Positions 22,913 through 35,119 are shown, counted from the first letter of the stretch. The stretch is DNA of 64,000 nucleotides from Magnaporthiopsis rhizophila (GCA_003049465.1 PYSS01000093.1:62001-126000), one strand, 5' to 3'. The notes: generated from the letters alone by a model not told the origin. Program-made: numbers and translations.

Positions 22913-23523
22913 CAGCGCGGGTTTGTTCCGGGTTGTCTTGAAGTAGTTTAAAGGCGCCGTCGTTATTACACACTCCGATAAGCGTGCGACGACGGAATGG
23001 GAGGTCTGATTGTCGTTGACAAAAATCTCTTATAAGAACTGTGGGAATGGTGGGAGCCTGAGGCATTCTTTTTTTTTTTTTTAAAAAACCCACAACCCCC
23101 TTTTAGCACCCTTCTAGATTTTTAAAGAAGCACGCAAACTGAGAAAAAAAAGCAATACATCAAGAGCTACCTACCTAGGTACTTATTAATACATCCAATC
23201 TTTGGATCCAGGTCCGGCGCGGTCCCGTAGCGAGGGTGCGTGTGCACCGACACGTCCAGCGGGCAGCAATTAACGACCTCCTTTTCTTAAAAAAAAAAAG
23301 CATTTCCTTTCCTTTCCTTTTTTTTTTTTTTTTTTTTAAATTTCTTTTTATGTTTTCCTTAAATGGATTTTTTTTCTTTTGCAGAATGCGTAACCCGGCG
23401 AAGAAGTTTTATTTGGCCGGGTTTACGGTGTATCGATTTTTTTCAGGGCTAGGCGAGGAAATTCCAGCTGCCCATTCCCTTTCCGTGCGGGCACACACAA
23501 CCGGCGATATAAAAAGAGCAAAA

Positions 23524-23642
23524 ACATACAACACCGAGGATTCCCCAGTGGTCACCCACCTGAGTACTAGTTCGGCCCTCACTGGTTTAACTAGGGGAGA
23601 GCGGACGGGATCCCGTGTATTCCAGTGGGTATGGTCGTATGT
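23524..23642 (-). rRNA. 5S ribosomal RNA
   Basis: The minus strand from 23642 to 23524 is a 119-nt sequence with the fungal 5S layout: it starts ACATACGACCATACCCACTG, carries the conserved GGGATCCCGTCCGCTCTCCC block and the GGTGGGTGACCAC segment of the internal control region, and ends GGTGTTGTATGT. The 5' ACATACGAC pairs with the 3' GTTGTATGT as a 9-bp terminal stem with one G-U pair. A run of T follows on the minus strand (A bases at 23520-23524), suitable for RNA polymerase III termination. Single dispersed 5S genes are usual in filamentous ascomycetes. Confidence 0.93.
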
Positions 23643-24396
23643 GGTAGAAACCACTATCCCCAGGTCCCATATGCCATAGGTGCAACCAGGGGAAGAGCGG
23701 TGGCTCCTAGACCTCTCCACTCGATCCGCCTTTACGCCCTCCATCTTGCAGGGATATTATAGCCCCCCATTTCATGGTGACCTTCCGGTAGCTCCAGTGG
23801 CCAGGTGTTGCATTCGTCTTCGGGAGCGGCCCTCGCCAACCTTTGGAATCGATGCTTGATCAAGCGCATTGTTGGCTCGGCCAACCCCTGGGACGTGTCT
23901 ACCGCCGTCCATCCAGACCTGGCACCTCCTCGCCAGACGTGCCATCGGATCAGCCTGGTCGTGACAAGGACATCAACAGCATCGCTTGCCCGGAATACCC
24001 CATTTTTGACGGCGGTCGGTGGTCTGAAGACGGCCCGGGACACCTGACAGGATTATTCAAGCCTCGTCCGAAGCCGCATCATGCGTTGATCGGCCACTTC
24101 CAATAGCCTTTTGCCGCCGTCCGTCTCATCCCATCCCATCTCGGAAATCCGACGGCCGGCCGTGAGGTTTTGTATGAAAGCTTTTTTTTTTTTCGGACGA
24201 CCCGTCTGGCGGCCGAATGGATCCCCGGTGAGTTTTCCCCGTTGCGGTCCGGAGCTATCAGACCGACCGAGCCCGGCTGGGAGACAGATTGAAGGTCAGA
24301 TGCCACCAATTATGGTGTTTTCCGGCCGAGACAGAGATTGCTTGACCAGGGTATCGGAAAACGCATCGCGGTGACATGATCATATTCCCTCGCGGA

Positions 24397-24404
24397 TATA
24401 TAAG
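24397..24404 (+). promoter_or_regulatory. TATA box of the cupredoxin gene
   Basis: TATATAAG lies 120 bp upstream of the start codon at 24524, in GC-mixed sequence where it stands out. Confidence 0.6.
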
Positions 24405-24523
24405 CGTGTGCTATGCCCGCCTCAGTTTGTATAGATATAATACCTATCATCAAAGCACCATCCAGCCGCGTCCCAACCCATCTCCTCTCTCTCCCACAAC
24501 ATCCCAAACCACAGACCCCCATC

Positions 24524-25163
24524 ATGAAACTCACCCTCCTCACACTCTTCACCCCCGTCCTCTCTCACATCCTCCCCCGCGCCGACCCCGTCCCGACAAC
24601 GCACAAAGTCCTAGTCGGCCACCCCGTCCGCGAAAAGTCCCTCGCCTTCGTCCCGCCCAGCCTCAAGGCCGCCGTCGGCGACACGGTGCAGTTCCAGTTC
24701 CGGCCCTTCAACCACACCGTCACGCAGTCCGTCGGCCCCGCCGCGCCCTGCGGCCCCATGGGTTCTTCTTCCATCATCAACAGCGGGTTCGTCCCCGGCG
24801 CCGCGGAGGCGGAAAAGGAGGTGCCCGTGTTTGAGGTGCGGGTCGCGTCAGCGGAGACCATGTACTTGTACTGTGGACAGCCGCCGCATTGCAATTTGGG
24901 CATGGTTATGGTGATTAACCCGTGAGTTATTCTCCTTTTTTATTGCTGCTGCAGCGCCTAAAAAAAAAAAAAAAGTGGTTTAGTTGGCTGGATCACAACG
25001 TTAAACCGTTTTATCTAACCACGGCCACAGAAAGTCCGACGACGACCTGGCAGCCCTCACCGCGGCGGCCAAGGCCCAGCAGCAGACCGTCCCACCCGCA
25101 GGCGCCATGGCCGGCGGCACCTTGGCCAGCATCCCCGCCAGCGAGGCCATGGTGCCGCCCTAG
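24524..25163 (+). CDS. Secreted plastocyanin-like cupredoxin
   Basis: Predicted extracellular blue-copper-fold protein of 176 aa from exons 24524-24921 and 25031-25163 (109-bp intron GTGAGT..CAG with CTAAC branch site). A short signal peptide (MKLTLLTLFTPVLSHIL) is followed by a cupredoxin domain: HKVLVG at about residue 27, LKAAVGDTVQFQF, and the NHTVTQS strand. A full type-1 copper ligand set is visible: H64, C117, H122 and M127 (YLYCGQPPHCNLGMV), so copper binding is plausible. C76 and C123 may form a disulfide. The tail is Ala/Pro/Gln-rich (AAAKAQQQTVPPAG). Related fungal proteins are often annotated as extracellular serine-rich proteins; their role is poorly known. Confidence 0.82.
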
Positions 25164-25783
25164 GGTGGGAGACCGTGCCCCTGGACAAGCGAGGGGCGGG
25201 GGAGCTTATGTGGCTTGGATATTGGTTCGGTCAAGGTTTTATTTTGTTTGTCGAGAGGCTGGGCATCCATTCGTCGGATACAAGTAATTGTCATGTTTCA
25301 GGCACCGTGTCCTGCAAACTACCGTTTTCCCTCGAGCTGAGGTATGATATTACGGAATACCCAGTTGCGGGAGACTCGGGCGGAGCGCTACCGGTGCCAT
25401 TCCACCACCGTTTCACATACCCAATATATCCAATTAGCCTCGATACTCATCGAGCCTACGTCACATGCGCCAGTGTAGAATCTACACTATAAACCTGTCG
25501 TCTGTCTATAAACTGCCAAGGGTCGCTGCTGCAAACAGGCAGACGCTGGATAGGAATACCGCGGAAAGGAATGATGCGAGGGCGAACCCCAGTCCCATAG
25601 GAGGGTGAACAACCCACCTAGTATATTTCTCTCAACGTCCACCACCCACCTAGTCACTCACTCCCCAATCTGTTATTTAAAAGCTGCTAATGCTCGTACA
25701 CCACCCGTCATATAAAACAAGGGAATATTTTGGCCTGTAAACTAATGAAAGCCTAGAAAAGAAAAGGACACTCGCAGCTGGAT

Positions 25784-28314
25784 CTAGCAAGACCTCCCGG
25801 CCCCCGGAGGCGGGGCAACAGGCGGCGGCGGCGGCCCACCAGTCTCGGCCTCGCCCGGACCCGGGAAGGGCGTCATGCCCTCAAGCGGACTAGGACCCGC
25901 GGGCCTTATTATGACGGCGCCCTTGGGCATTTTTGTCCTGCCCACCAACTCCTCTCCCCTGATCACCTTCTCGACCTCCTTGACGTCCAGGGTCTCGTAC
26001 TCGACGAGCGCCTTGGCCAGCAGGTCCAGCTCCCTGCGCTTCTCCGTCAACAGCTTGATGCCCCGCTCCTGCGCGTCCTTGAGCGTCCTCTGCACCTCCA
26101 ACTCGACGAGCTCGCGCGTCGCCGGGCTGAGGTTCTCGAACCGGCTGTGGAACTCCATCGGCCCGAGCTTGTCCGACATGCCGAACCGCGCCACCATGGC
26201 GTACGCCACCGACGTAGCGACGACGAGGTCCTGAATGAACAAGATATGAATATTAGCTTTGTGTTACTGATACACTCCATAACACTCCATTGGTGCGTCA
26301 GCATAACAGGGAGCAACTCACCTGCGACACGCCGCTTGTTTGGCCGTCGGGGCCGTACGCAAGCCGCTCGGCAATCAGTCCGCCAAGAGCCGCCTCGATT
26401 TCCGAAAAGTAGTCCTTGGCAGTCTTCGAGTAGCGGTCCAGTGGGGGGAGGTATGCAGTGTGGCCGAGGGTCTGGCCGCGAGGAAGGATGGTGACCTTGT
26501 AGAGGCTCGAGGAGCTCGTCTTGGAGTAGTACCGAATCAGGGCGTGTCCAGCCTCGTGGTAGGCCGTCATCTCCTTCTCCATCGGGTCAACCACCATGCT
26601 CCTCTTCTCGGCGCCCATGATAACCTTGTCCTTGGCCCAGTCAAAGTCGACCGTATCGACGGCGGCCTTCTTGGCCTTGCTGGCGTGGATGGCGGCCTGG
26701 TTGACGATGTTCTCCAGCTCGGCTCCAGAAAGGCCCGAAGTCACCAGCGCGATGGCCTCCAGGTTCACAGCGGGCGAGGCCTTGATCTTCCTGGCGTGGT
26801 GCTTGAGGATGGCGATGCGGCCGCGGACGTCGGGCAGGTCCACGCGCACGTGGCGGTCGAAGCGGCCGGGGCGGGTCAGAGCGGGGTCGAGGAGCTCGGG
26901 GAAGTTGGTGGCGCCGATGATAATAACACCAGAGTCCTGGTTAAAACCATCGAGCTCAGTCAGGAGCTGGTTGAGGGTCTGCTTGACGTAGGCGGCGTCG
27001 CGGGCGTTGCGCTTGGCACCGATAGCGTCAAGCTCGTCGATGAAGATGATGGCCGGGGCGTGGGTCTTGGCCGCCGTGAACAGATCGCGCACGCGGCGGG
27101 CGCCGACGCCGACAAAAACCTCGTCGAACTCGCTGCCAGACATGTAGTGGAAGGGGACGCCGGCCTCGCCAGCGACGGCCCTGGCCAAAAGAGTCTTTCC
27201 GGTACCGGGGGGTCCGACCAGGAGCACACCCTTGGGGGGCTTGCCGCCGAGGCTCGAGAACAGTGCGGGGTTCTTGAGGAACTCGACCAGCTCCAGCAGC
27301 TCCTCCTTGGCCTCGTCGCAGCCGTGAACGTCGCTGAACTTGGTCGTCTGCTTCTCGGCCTTGACCTCGCTGTTCACTTTGCTCCCGGTCTTCTTGACCG
27401 TGGTCACCATTTCGAACGCGATGGACAGCACAACCATGCACACGTAGGCGATCAGACCGAACCAGGCGACAAACTTGACCATGCGGAACGCGTTGCCAAA
27501 GAAGGACTCGTTGACCACGACGTGGATGGGGCCGCCGGCCGTCTGGGTCGTGGCCGTGGACCCGCCACCGCCGCGGGCGTGCGCGGCGACGGCTTGGCCG
27601 ATGGCCTGGAGCTGGGGCGGCGATGCAGCACCGCCGACGGTCACGGCCCCAGGTGCAACACCAGCGCCGGCTCCGCTGTTAGCGGCGGCGCCGGAGGAGA
27701 GCATTCCGAGGGCGCGCTGATACGACTCGAGCGTGGCATCGTTACTGGCAAATCGGCCGGACTGGAAGCGCTCGACGACGATGGCGGGCATGTTCGCCTT
27801 AAGGAGGACCTGGTAGAAAGCGTTCTGCGCGGTGGCGCTGCCGGGGTTGCGGTTGGCGACCTCTTCCCTGTTGGCGAGGAGGCTGCGCGAGATGCTCGAG
27901 TTGAAGAAGCGTTTGGGGAAGACTTGCTGGACATGGACAGGGGTGCGGGACTGGAAGGCGGGGTGCAGGCGCATGGCGGTCGGGACGAAGGCTCGGGGCT
28001 GTGGCTGGGCGGACGTGGCGGCTGCGGTCGAGAAGCAGCGCGCAGACAGGCCGATGTGGCCGTTCAGCCTCGACAGTGTTGATAACGGACTCCTCAAGGC
28101 GGCATCGCGCAGAAAGCTCGGCGTCGGGATTGTCGGGGTAGATGGCGGCCGGATTGAGCGGGATGCCGTGATGGCTACGGCGAGGGATGGTCCCAGCTCA
28201 GAGCTTGCGACGGCAAGGCCCTTGAAACGAGGGTTAGCAGAGCTGGAGGGAGGCCGAGCGAGCCGTATGAGGCTAGAATAGGCTTACCTGGCGGGCCGAC
28301 GTCTGCAAAGCCAT
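25784..28314 (-). CDS. YME1: Mitochondrial i-AAA protease YME1 (FtsH family)
   Basis: ATP-dependent zinc metalloprotease of the inner mitochondrial membrane, facing the intermembrane space, which degrades unfolded and short-lived membrane proteins. Protein of 790 aa. Minus-strand exons are 28314-28288 (only nine codons), 28220-26322 and 26230-25784; introns GTAAGC..AAG and GTGAGT..CAG, all phase 0. A basic, Ser/Arg-rich N-terminus fits a presequence. Then come the Yme1-specific block (ANRNPGSATAQNAFYQVLLK), a transmembrane segment near residues 258-280, Walker A GPPGTGKT (345-352), Walker B IIFIDELDAIG, the second region of homology (RPGRFDR), and the zinc motif HEAGH at 564-568. The C-terminus is proline-rich. 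Divergent from ORC6. Confidence 0.95.
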
Positions 28315-29089
28315 GGCGGGCACGAGTCCGCAGGCTCACGGCGGCGGTGAGTTCGTGTTGCCCCGGCTAGAGGAGAGAGGTGACAGAAGTAAAACAGGAA
28401 TCGACGATGGTATAGAGGCGGCGGGCACTCTGTTTGCACAGGAGTAAAAGTCGTGGTTAGGGTGGCGATGGTCAGGCACGGGGATCAAGGTGGGCGGTTT
28501 TGCGAGGCTGCTCCAGAAAACTATAGCAGGGCGGCAGCTGTGGAGTCGTTTTGGCTGCAGAGACAGCAGAGAGACGTCACTGCCAGCGTCTACGACGTAC
28601 TCTCGACCGGGTTAAGTCGCTTGTGTGCCTTCCCCGGCGCATTTCCGCGTAGAATTGATGTCGGACACGCGATGCGGGAAGGCTCGGGATGGCGGTGGCC
28701 ACTGCAAAACGCAGACTCGAGGTGGCCCCATCCTCACAAATCACCAAACGGCCGAATCGGATCTCGTCTGCCAAGCCCAAGTCACTCGGCCGGGTTTTTG
28801 CGACGACACGTGATTGGCCCGCCTAGGATGGGGCTTGTCCAATCGTGTCGGGGGTCCAGCAGGGTTCCTGTTGTGGGGCCGCCTTAAGACCGACAGCCTC
28901 GCAGCCTTGCTCCAAGTACTCCCCAGCAACCAGACCAACACCTCGCTTGCCAACCTGACAGACCTGCCACTCCCTATCAACCTTCGGATCCTCGTGGGGG
29001 ATAAACTTGGCTACAAAACCCACCGAGAATAGGCGCAGAAACGGGCTAAAACCATCGAATCGACGCGTCCTGGCAAGGCAACAGGGACG
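28315..29089. promoter_or_regulatory. Divergent promoter region between YME1 and ORC6
   Basis: 775 bp separate the two start codons. I see no TATA box or other firm motif; the sequence is moderately GC-rich and lacks coding potential. Confidence 0.5.
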
Positions 29090-30477
29090 ATGAATCGCGC
29101 CATAGAACAGACGCTCCTCTCCCTCCTACCAGCACAGAATGACGATCTTCCGCCCCAGCTCGTCAGCCTAGCCTCCTCGCTACTCGCCCAGTCCCGGCAC
29201 CGCGCGAGCACGCTCAAGGCCGAGGAGGAGATAGCCAGGACATATGCCTGCGCTCACATCGCTTGCGACAGGTACTGTCACCGTCACCATCAACTTCTCC
29301 TATTCAACCAGGCGTGCGGCTGTCGACGACCAAGCTAACCTACCAATCCAGGCTAAAAATCACCCTCAACCTTCCCCAAATCCAACCCCGTCCGCCCATC
29401 GCGCCTCGCATCTACAAGCGCCTATACAACCACCTCGACACCATCCTCCCCAACACCACCTCCTCCGCGGCCGGCACCCCGCGCTCCGCAGCCCGCATCC
29501 GCGTTGCTGCCGCCGCCGCCGCGGCGTCAGGAACCCCCGGCGCACAGCGGCAGCCACGGACGCCCTCGCGCGGCGCCGGCCGCTTCCGCGACGCCCTCCT
29601 CGCCGCCTCGCCCTCCTCATCGTCGCGCGTCCCCGGCGCCCAGCGGCCCACGCCCAACCAAACTGAATCGCTCGCCCGGTTCCGCGGCGCAGGAGGCGGC
29701 TCCCCGACCAAGACGCTCTGGCGTCGCCGCCACGCCAAGCAGCCGCCGTGGCTGCGGCCCGTGGCGCGCTGCCTGTGCGCTGCCATGGACGTGACGCGTC
29801 TGGTGCCCTTTGTGTTTGCCGGCCTCGACCACGCGCTGTTCTCGCCCCCCGGCGCAGGCGGTGGGACCGCCGACGCGTGGGCCGTCCAGAACCCGGCGGG
29901 CCTGCTGGCGGCGCTGGTGTTCTTTTGCATGCGCGCGCTGGCAAAGGCCAATGCTGCTCTTGCGCGTGGAGGCGAGGAGGACGACGAGGAGGAGGAGCTG
30001 GACGGGGAGCAGTACAAGGTTCTGGAGAAGGCGCTGTTGAGGGTGTGGAATAGGGCGAGGGAGGAGCTGGAGCTGGTGCAGAGCAAAGGGCCGCAGGCCG
30101 CGGATGCAAATACAGAAAAGGGAAACAGGGCGACTGATGAGACAGAGTGGGAGGGCTGGCGCACGCTGAAATCCAAGGACCTGAAGGAGGCGCTGGTGGT
30201 CGTCACGGACAAGGGCTGGCTGGACAGCGATTGGTTCCGGGGCATTCAGGACATGACCCACGAGGGCAAAGGGATCGATGAGGCGGACGACGACGGCGGG
30301 GACGGGCGAGACGGCCTGGTCGAGCAGGTCCGGCGGGTGGATACGATGCTGCAGGAGAGGTACGACCTGACCAGCGAGCGGAGGCGGAGGGAGTATGCTG
30401 TGTGGAAGGCCAAGATTCTAAGACGGGTTGTGGAACTGGAGCGGAACGGTGTCGTTCATATGGACGTTGACGTGTGA
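29090..30477 (+). CDS. ORC6: Origin recognition complex subunit 6
   Basis: Nuclear replication-initiation factor, part of the origin recognition complex. Protein of 435 aa from exons 29090-29271 and 29352-30477 (80-bp intron GTACTG..CAG with CTAAC branch site). The N-terminal cyclin-box-like region is recognisable: MNRAIEQTLLSLLP, LVSLASSLLAQSRHRAS, EEEIARTYACAHIACDRLK, then PRPPIAPRIYKRLY. A long Ala/Pro/Ser/Arg-rich linker follows (about residues 100-190), typical of regulated disordered regions, and then a C-terminal helical part with an acidic stretch (GGEEDDEEEELDGEQYK). The stop lies 92 bp from the convergent stop of the reductase gene. Confidence 0.85.
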
Positions 30478-30569
30478 ATCGCCTGCCTATCCTCTATAAA
30501 ACTGGTTGCTCTATTTAGATCTACCTACATATGTGATGTTTCGACGCCAGGCAAGCCTTGGTCCGTCGC

Positions 30570-31899
30570 TCACAGGCCCGCCGTCTTAAACTCCTTGACC
30601 GCGTCCACAATGCTCTCCTCGAGCGTCCTCCACTTGATGCCAAGGATCCTGTTCGTCTCCGAGTTGTCAAACTTGAACCTCTTGTCCTCGGGCGCAATCT
30701 CGCCGCCCTTGACGTCGGCCGGCGGCAGCTTGTCGGCATACTCGTCCCCGAACCGGGTTTTGACGACATCGTAAATCTGCCTGTTGGAAAACGTGCCCGC
30801 GGTCGTGAAGAGCCTCCTCCCTCCAGCCTCGGCCACCTCCAGCGCCTTGATGTGGGCGGCCGCCACGTCGCGCACGTCGATCCAGATAAACGCCGGGCCG
30901 GTGTCGGGCACGGCGCCGTCGGCCTTCCACTTGCCGCTCAGCAGGTCCACGATGCGCTTGTTGCTCGTGTTGACCGAGTCGCGGCTGACAAATTGCGGCA
31001 CCACGGGGCCGAACACCATGGGCGGGTTGACGGTGGCCAGATCGAACTTGACGCCGTTGGCCGGGTCGCGCACAAACGCCCACGCCGCCTGCTCGGCCAG
31101 CTTTTTCGATGCGCGGTACGACGTGGCCGCGTCGGCGTCGGCGTCGGCGAGCGTCACGGGGTTCCAGCACGACTCGTTGAAGGTCGTCGCCGGGTCCCAG
31201 GCCTTGGCCGGGTCCAGGATGGCGGCGAAGGACGAGGTGATGACGACGCGCTTCACGCCGGGCGCGGACCGCGCGATGGCCTTGAGGATGGACGTCGTAC
31301 CTACCACGGCCGGGTCGATGAGGTCCTTGGCACTCTCTGGCGGCGCGGTTTGTTCAAATCTTAGTCCTCTGCTCGTTTTCCCCTTGAATCGCACCGACGC
31401 ACACAAAGGGGTAGGGGGTCTTTCTTTGGGACATACGGATGTTGAAGTGGAACGGCGACGCCGTGTGCAGGACGAACTCGATGCCTGGGGTCTTGACGAC
31501 CTCGTCAAAGGCGTCAGGCTGGGCAATGTCCGGGACGATGGCCGTGTCCAGCTCGTCCTTGGACAGGTTCGGGTGCGCGCCGCGGATCTTGTCGGCTTTA
31601 TCCTGGCTGCGCACCGTGGTGATGACCTTGTAGCCCTTCTCGAGCAGCTGCTCCAGGATGTGGGCTGTCGCGGGGAGTGTGATTTGTCAGTTTGACCCTC
31701 TAATCCATCAAAGGTGAGAGTCGACAGCTCTCAACATGGCCTTCACCCACCTGCGATGAAGCCGGACCCGCCTGTTACGATGGTGCTTGTTAGTCGTCGT
31801 GCCCATATTCTTGGAAGACGCCCCTGTCCAGGATTGGCCTGTTCGGACACTTTCTCGGGGAGACATACCGGTCAGGAGAACCTTGGGCTTGGAGCTCAT
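30570..31899 (-). CDS. GRE2-like NADPH-dependent aldehyde/ketone reductase
   Basis: Extended short-chain reductase of 348 aa, related to yeast Gre2 (methylglyoxal reductase) and dihydroflavonol-4-reductase-like enzymes. Four minus-strand exons: 31899-31869, 31771-31751, 31664-31437 and 31336-30570. Exon 2 is only 21 nt and encodes the Rossmann glycine loop (GGSGFIA), so correct splicing is essential. Introns are GTATGT..CAG, GTGGGT..CAG and GTATGT..CAG. The motif EFVLHTASPFHFNI and the catalytic Y167 and K171 (SYRASK) are present, as is the family segment LIDPAVVGTTSILKAI. It probably reduces aldehydes or ketones in the cytosol; the physiological substrate is unknown. Confidence 0.9.
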
Positions 31900-33566
31900 G
31901 TTGACGATCTGTTTGGCGTGTTGGATTCGTGGATGGAGATGTGATCATTCGGCTTTGAACGGAGCGCGGGGGTTGAAAGGAGATGGCCACAAAAGTCGCC
32001 ATGACGGATCGAGGCCACGCCAATTTATGTACCCACCAACGCAAGCGGGAAACCGCACCCATTGCCACCCCCATCTAACATGTAACCGCGCACCTTCGGC
32101 AGACTCGGCGACATCCCAGACGAAGAGGGGCATTGCGTGGGGGAGGGTCCAGCCGGGGCCGTGGTATTTTCGCCGAAAACGTCATGATCCCCGACCGTCT
32201 TATCTCCTAAAAACAAGCATAACGGATGTATGGTCACGGCCATACGCACTGGAGATAACAGGATATCGTCTGCGAATCCTCGGTGTGTTTTTCCTCGCCG
32301 CAATTCTAGCCCCAATACAATAATTTCGCGAGCATGGCAGCGTTGGGAACTTCAGCGCCGGCAGTCATCGTTTGTGTTGTGATCGTCGCAGGCATCTAAA
32401 AGGCGGAGAGCATAAATTCTTTCCCGCATTTGGTTGCTACCGCCCTCTCTCCCATCACATTCCGTCGCTGCTCCGGGATTGAGAGCGCAAAGGAGCATCG
32501 GAGTGTTCGAATCGCTGGCAATCCAGAGAGTCGGCGACGGTCAATCATTGAACCGACAGCGGGCGGCTACACCGACGGATATCTGCGCAACCGGCCGTCG
32601 AGCCAGTGCCATGGCCCGTGCACCGGCTCAGAGACGGCGGGGTTCTCAAAGCCATCATGACGTAATGTTCATTGAGTCAAACTCAACCTACCCTGCACCC
32701 GGATTCGACCAAATCAAATCACCCAACCTACCCTGCACCGGGTGTCCAGCCCTGCATACTTGCAGCCCAAGCCTGCTCTTATGTTCTTGATGGGCTCATG
32801 GATCAAAATCTGCTGTCCAAGGGCTGGGCAACTCGGTGCTCCGAGCTAGCTGGGGAAGGAAATGCCGCTCGCTCTTTGACGTGGGCTTTTGGCTCGTCTC
32901 GTCGCTCCGCTGTCGAACAGGTCGTGGATCTCAGCGCGAACTTGCCCGGCTGGTAAATGCATGCGTTCCCACGCAACATCGCTGATTCCTTTGCATAGCC
33001 CGATTCACAATGTCTCGATCGCGGGGCCGTTCTGTAGCTCGATCGCCAAGCTCGCTGCTGGTGGCAGTGCTCCCTTTGCGGCTGCTTCCGGAAACGTGAT
33101 CGACGTCAATGACCTTGGCCGAATTCTCTTGGCCTGCACGACAAAAGATCGCGAAACCGCGCATCTATTGAGGCATGCGTGGGGCTCCCTACTCACGATG
33201 TACAGATTTTGAGGCCATTGTCGCGATCGGTTGCGCTGGCAGCTATCGTCGGACTCCATCTTCGCACTGCCTGCAGGCCAAGGCCATCTTCAGACTCGTA
33301 AGCAGTCGCGGCCTCGGGTAGGTTTGCGCCCATTCTTTGATGCCATCTCGTCCAGCTGCCATGGCTCCCTGGCGTTGGAATGGGGGACTGTCAGGATGAG
33401 GCTTGCATGATGCGATAGAAAAGTCTTTGAGCTTAAAAGCGTACATCCCCCGGTCTCATATCCCGACACGGATCCCATTCCAACAAATTCCTCCAGGCTC
33501 TTCACCCGCGCCAACAAACAAAGGACTTCCTCCTGGTCTTGTTCACTCCAGCCCAAAGTCACAACT
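31900..33566. other. Intergenic region
   Basis: About 1.67 kb without a gene I can support. A short direct repeat, CAACCTACCCTGCACC, occurs twice near 32686 and 32727. The left part is the promoter of the reductase (minus) and the right part that of the fasciclin gene (plus). Confidence 0.5.
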
Positions 33567-34734
33567 ATGCAGCCCAAGTTCCTCCTTCCCCTCGTGGTCT
33601 CCCTGGCGGCTTGGGCGCAGACCCTCACCGATGTGCTTGCCTCCCAAAACCACACCCTCTCGACCCTGATCGGCCTCGTCCAGCAGCAGCCCGAGCTGCT
33701 GCGCACCCTCGCCGGCGCCTCCGACATCACCGTCCTTGCGCCCTCCAACGAGGCCTTCAGCAAGCTCCTGGCGGACCCCGCCGTCGCCTCGGCCGTGGAG
33801 TCCACCCCCAGCCTCGTCCCGGCCCTGCTGGCCTACCACGTCCTCAACGGCACCTTTTATGCCTCAGAACTTACCGGCCTGACCGCTGGGGACTTTGTCC
33901 CGACCTACCTCGCCAACAACGCGCCATACTCCACCGTCTCGGGCGGCCAGGTCGTCGGAGTCAAGGGCGAGAACGGCGGCGTTACCGTCTTCTCTGGGAA
34001 CGGCGCCTCCGCCAAGGTGACGGGCGCCAATTTCAACTTCACCGGCGGCACCGTGCATATCATTGACACCGTCCTCTCCATCCCTCCGAACCTCACCGTC
34101 GCACTTACCCAGGGGAACCTGAGCTCGCTCGCTGGGGCCGCGACCAGGGCGAATCTTGTGCAGCCCCTTTCGGGCATCCAGGAGTTGACGCTCTTTGCGC
34201 CCAACAACGAGGCGTTTGCTGCCGTGGCGGACGTTGCGGCCGGCTTGACCATCGAGCAGCTGACGGCCGTACTGGGCTACCACATCCTGAACGGGACGGC
34301 CATCTACAGCAGCGACATCACCGACGGCGCCCGGGCCACGACGATTCAGGGGTCGGAGGTGACGCTGACGATCAAGGGCGGGAGCGTCTTTGTCAATAAG
34401 ACCAAGGTCGTCAAGGCTGATGTGCTGGTCAAGAATGGTGTGGTGCACGTCATTGATAGGTGAGTACTTGCCCTGCCTGACTGCCTGCCGGCTTTGTGTG
34501 CTTTTGATCTAGGAGATGATAGTCAGCTGACCGTAGGTGGATGAAAGCGTCCTGATTCCGGATGGTCTGTCTGGCACCACCCCGAACCCTTCAACGACCC
34601 GTACTACTACTGGTACTGCTCGGGCGACGGAAACGGCTTCTGTGGTGCCGGCTATGGGGGCCACATTTGGCAAGCGGGCTGTTGGGGCTGCCGCGCTCCT
34701 GGGTGGCATTGTTGCGCTGGTAAACTGCGTGTAA
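33567..34734 (+). CDS. Secreted, GPI-anchored protein with two fasciclin (FAS1) domains
   Basis: Predicted cell-surface adhesion-type protein of 359 aa. Exons are 33567-34459 and 34548-34734; the 88-bp intron is GTGAGT..AAG, with the acceptor chosen because it rebuilds the domain end HVIDSVLIPDG without a stop. A signal peptide (MQPKFLLPLVVSLAAWAQT) precedes two FAS1 repeats. The first includes ITVLAPSNEAFSKLL, LLAYHVLNGTF and VHIIDTVL; the second includes LTLFAPNNEAFAAV, LGYHILNGT and VHVIDSVL. Several Asn-X-Thr/Ser sites suggest glycosylation. The C-terminus is Ser/Thr-rich followed by a hydrophobic tail (VGAAALLGGIVALVNCV), the pattern of a GPI attachment signal. Confidence 0.9.
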
Positions 34735-35119
34735 CTGGTGTCTACCGAATTGGCCTAGGCGGTGTCTTTGCTGAGTTTTCATTACTTTGTTTACGCGATC
34801 GATCTAGGTGGCGCGCCGTCGGATTTTCATTCCAGCACTGGACCTCACATTTCGCTTCGGCCGGTTTCGGCTGGTTGTTTCTAAACCCTTCAACTATAAG
34901 AGCTAGTTCCTCGTACTCAGTCCTCCGTCATCGAAGGAGGTTCTCGGCTGTTTGGTTGATTGATTAGGACCTGTGTGACCACCCTGGGCCAAACGCGACC
35001 CTACCCGATCGCTCCCGCCCAATTCCTCCTGCAGCAGCGGCCAGGCTGGTCTCCAAGGCCTTTCCATCTCTACATAAACCTCCCAAATTTCCTCTTCCTC
35101 GCATCCTCGGTCTGCCCTG

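Larger units (their letters stand above)
21810..24396. other. Intergenic region holding a gene relic and a 5S gene
   Basis: About 2.6 kb with no intact gene. Besides the acidic gene relic (22574-22912) and the 5S rRNA gene (23524-23642) it contains AT-rich stretches (23070-23400) with long T and A runs. A frame at 23843-24106 ending in PEYPIFDGGRWSEDGPGHL could be a fragment of a lost gene, but I cannot place it. Confidence 0.5.

Noticed and set aside
26340..28082. 580-aa plus-strand open frame
   Set aside because: Antisense shadow of YME1, which has clear AAA and HEAGH motifs on the other strand.
32434..32790. 118-aa plus-strand frame in the 31.9-33.5 kb interval
   Set aside because: No recognisable domain, overlaps another frame of similar length, and contains the small direct repeat; chance frame.
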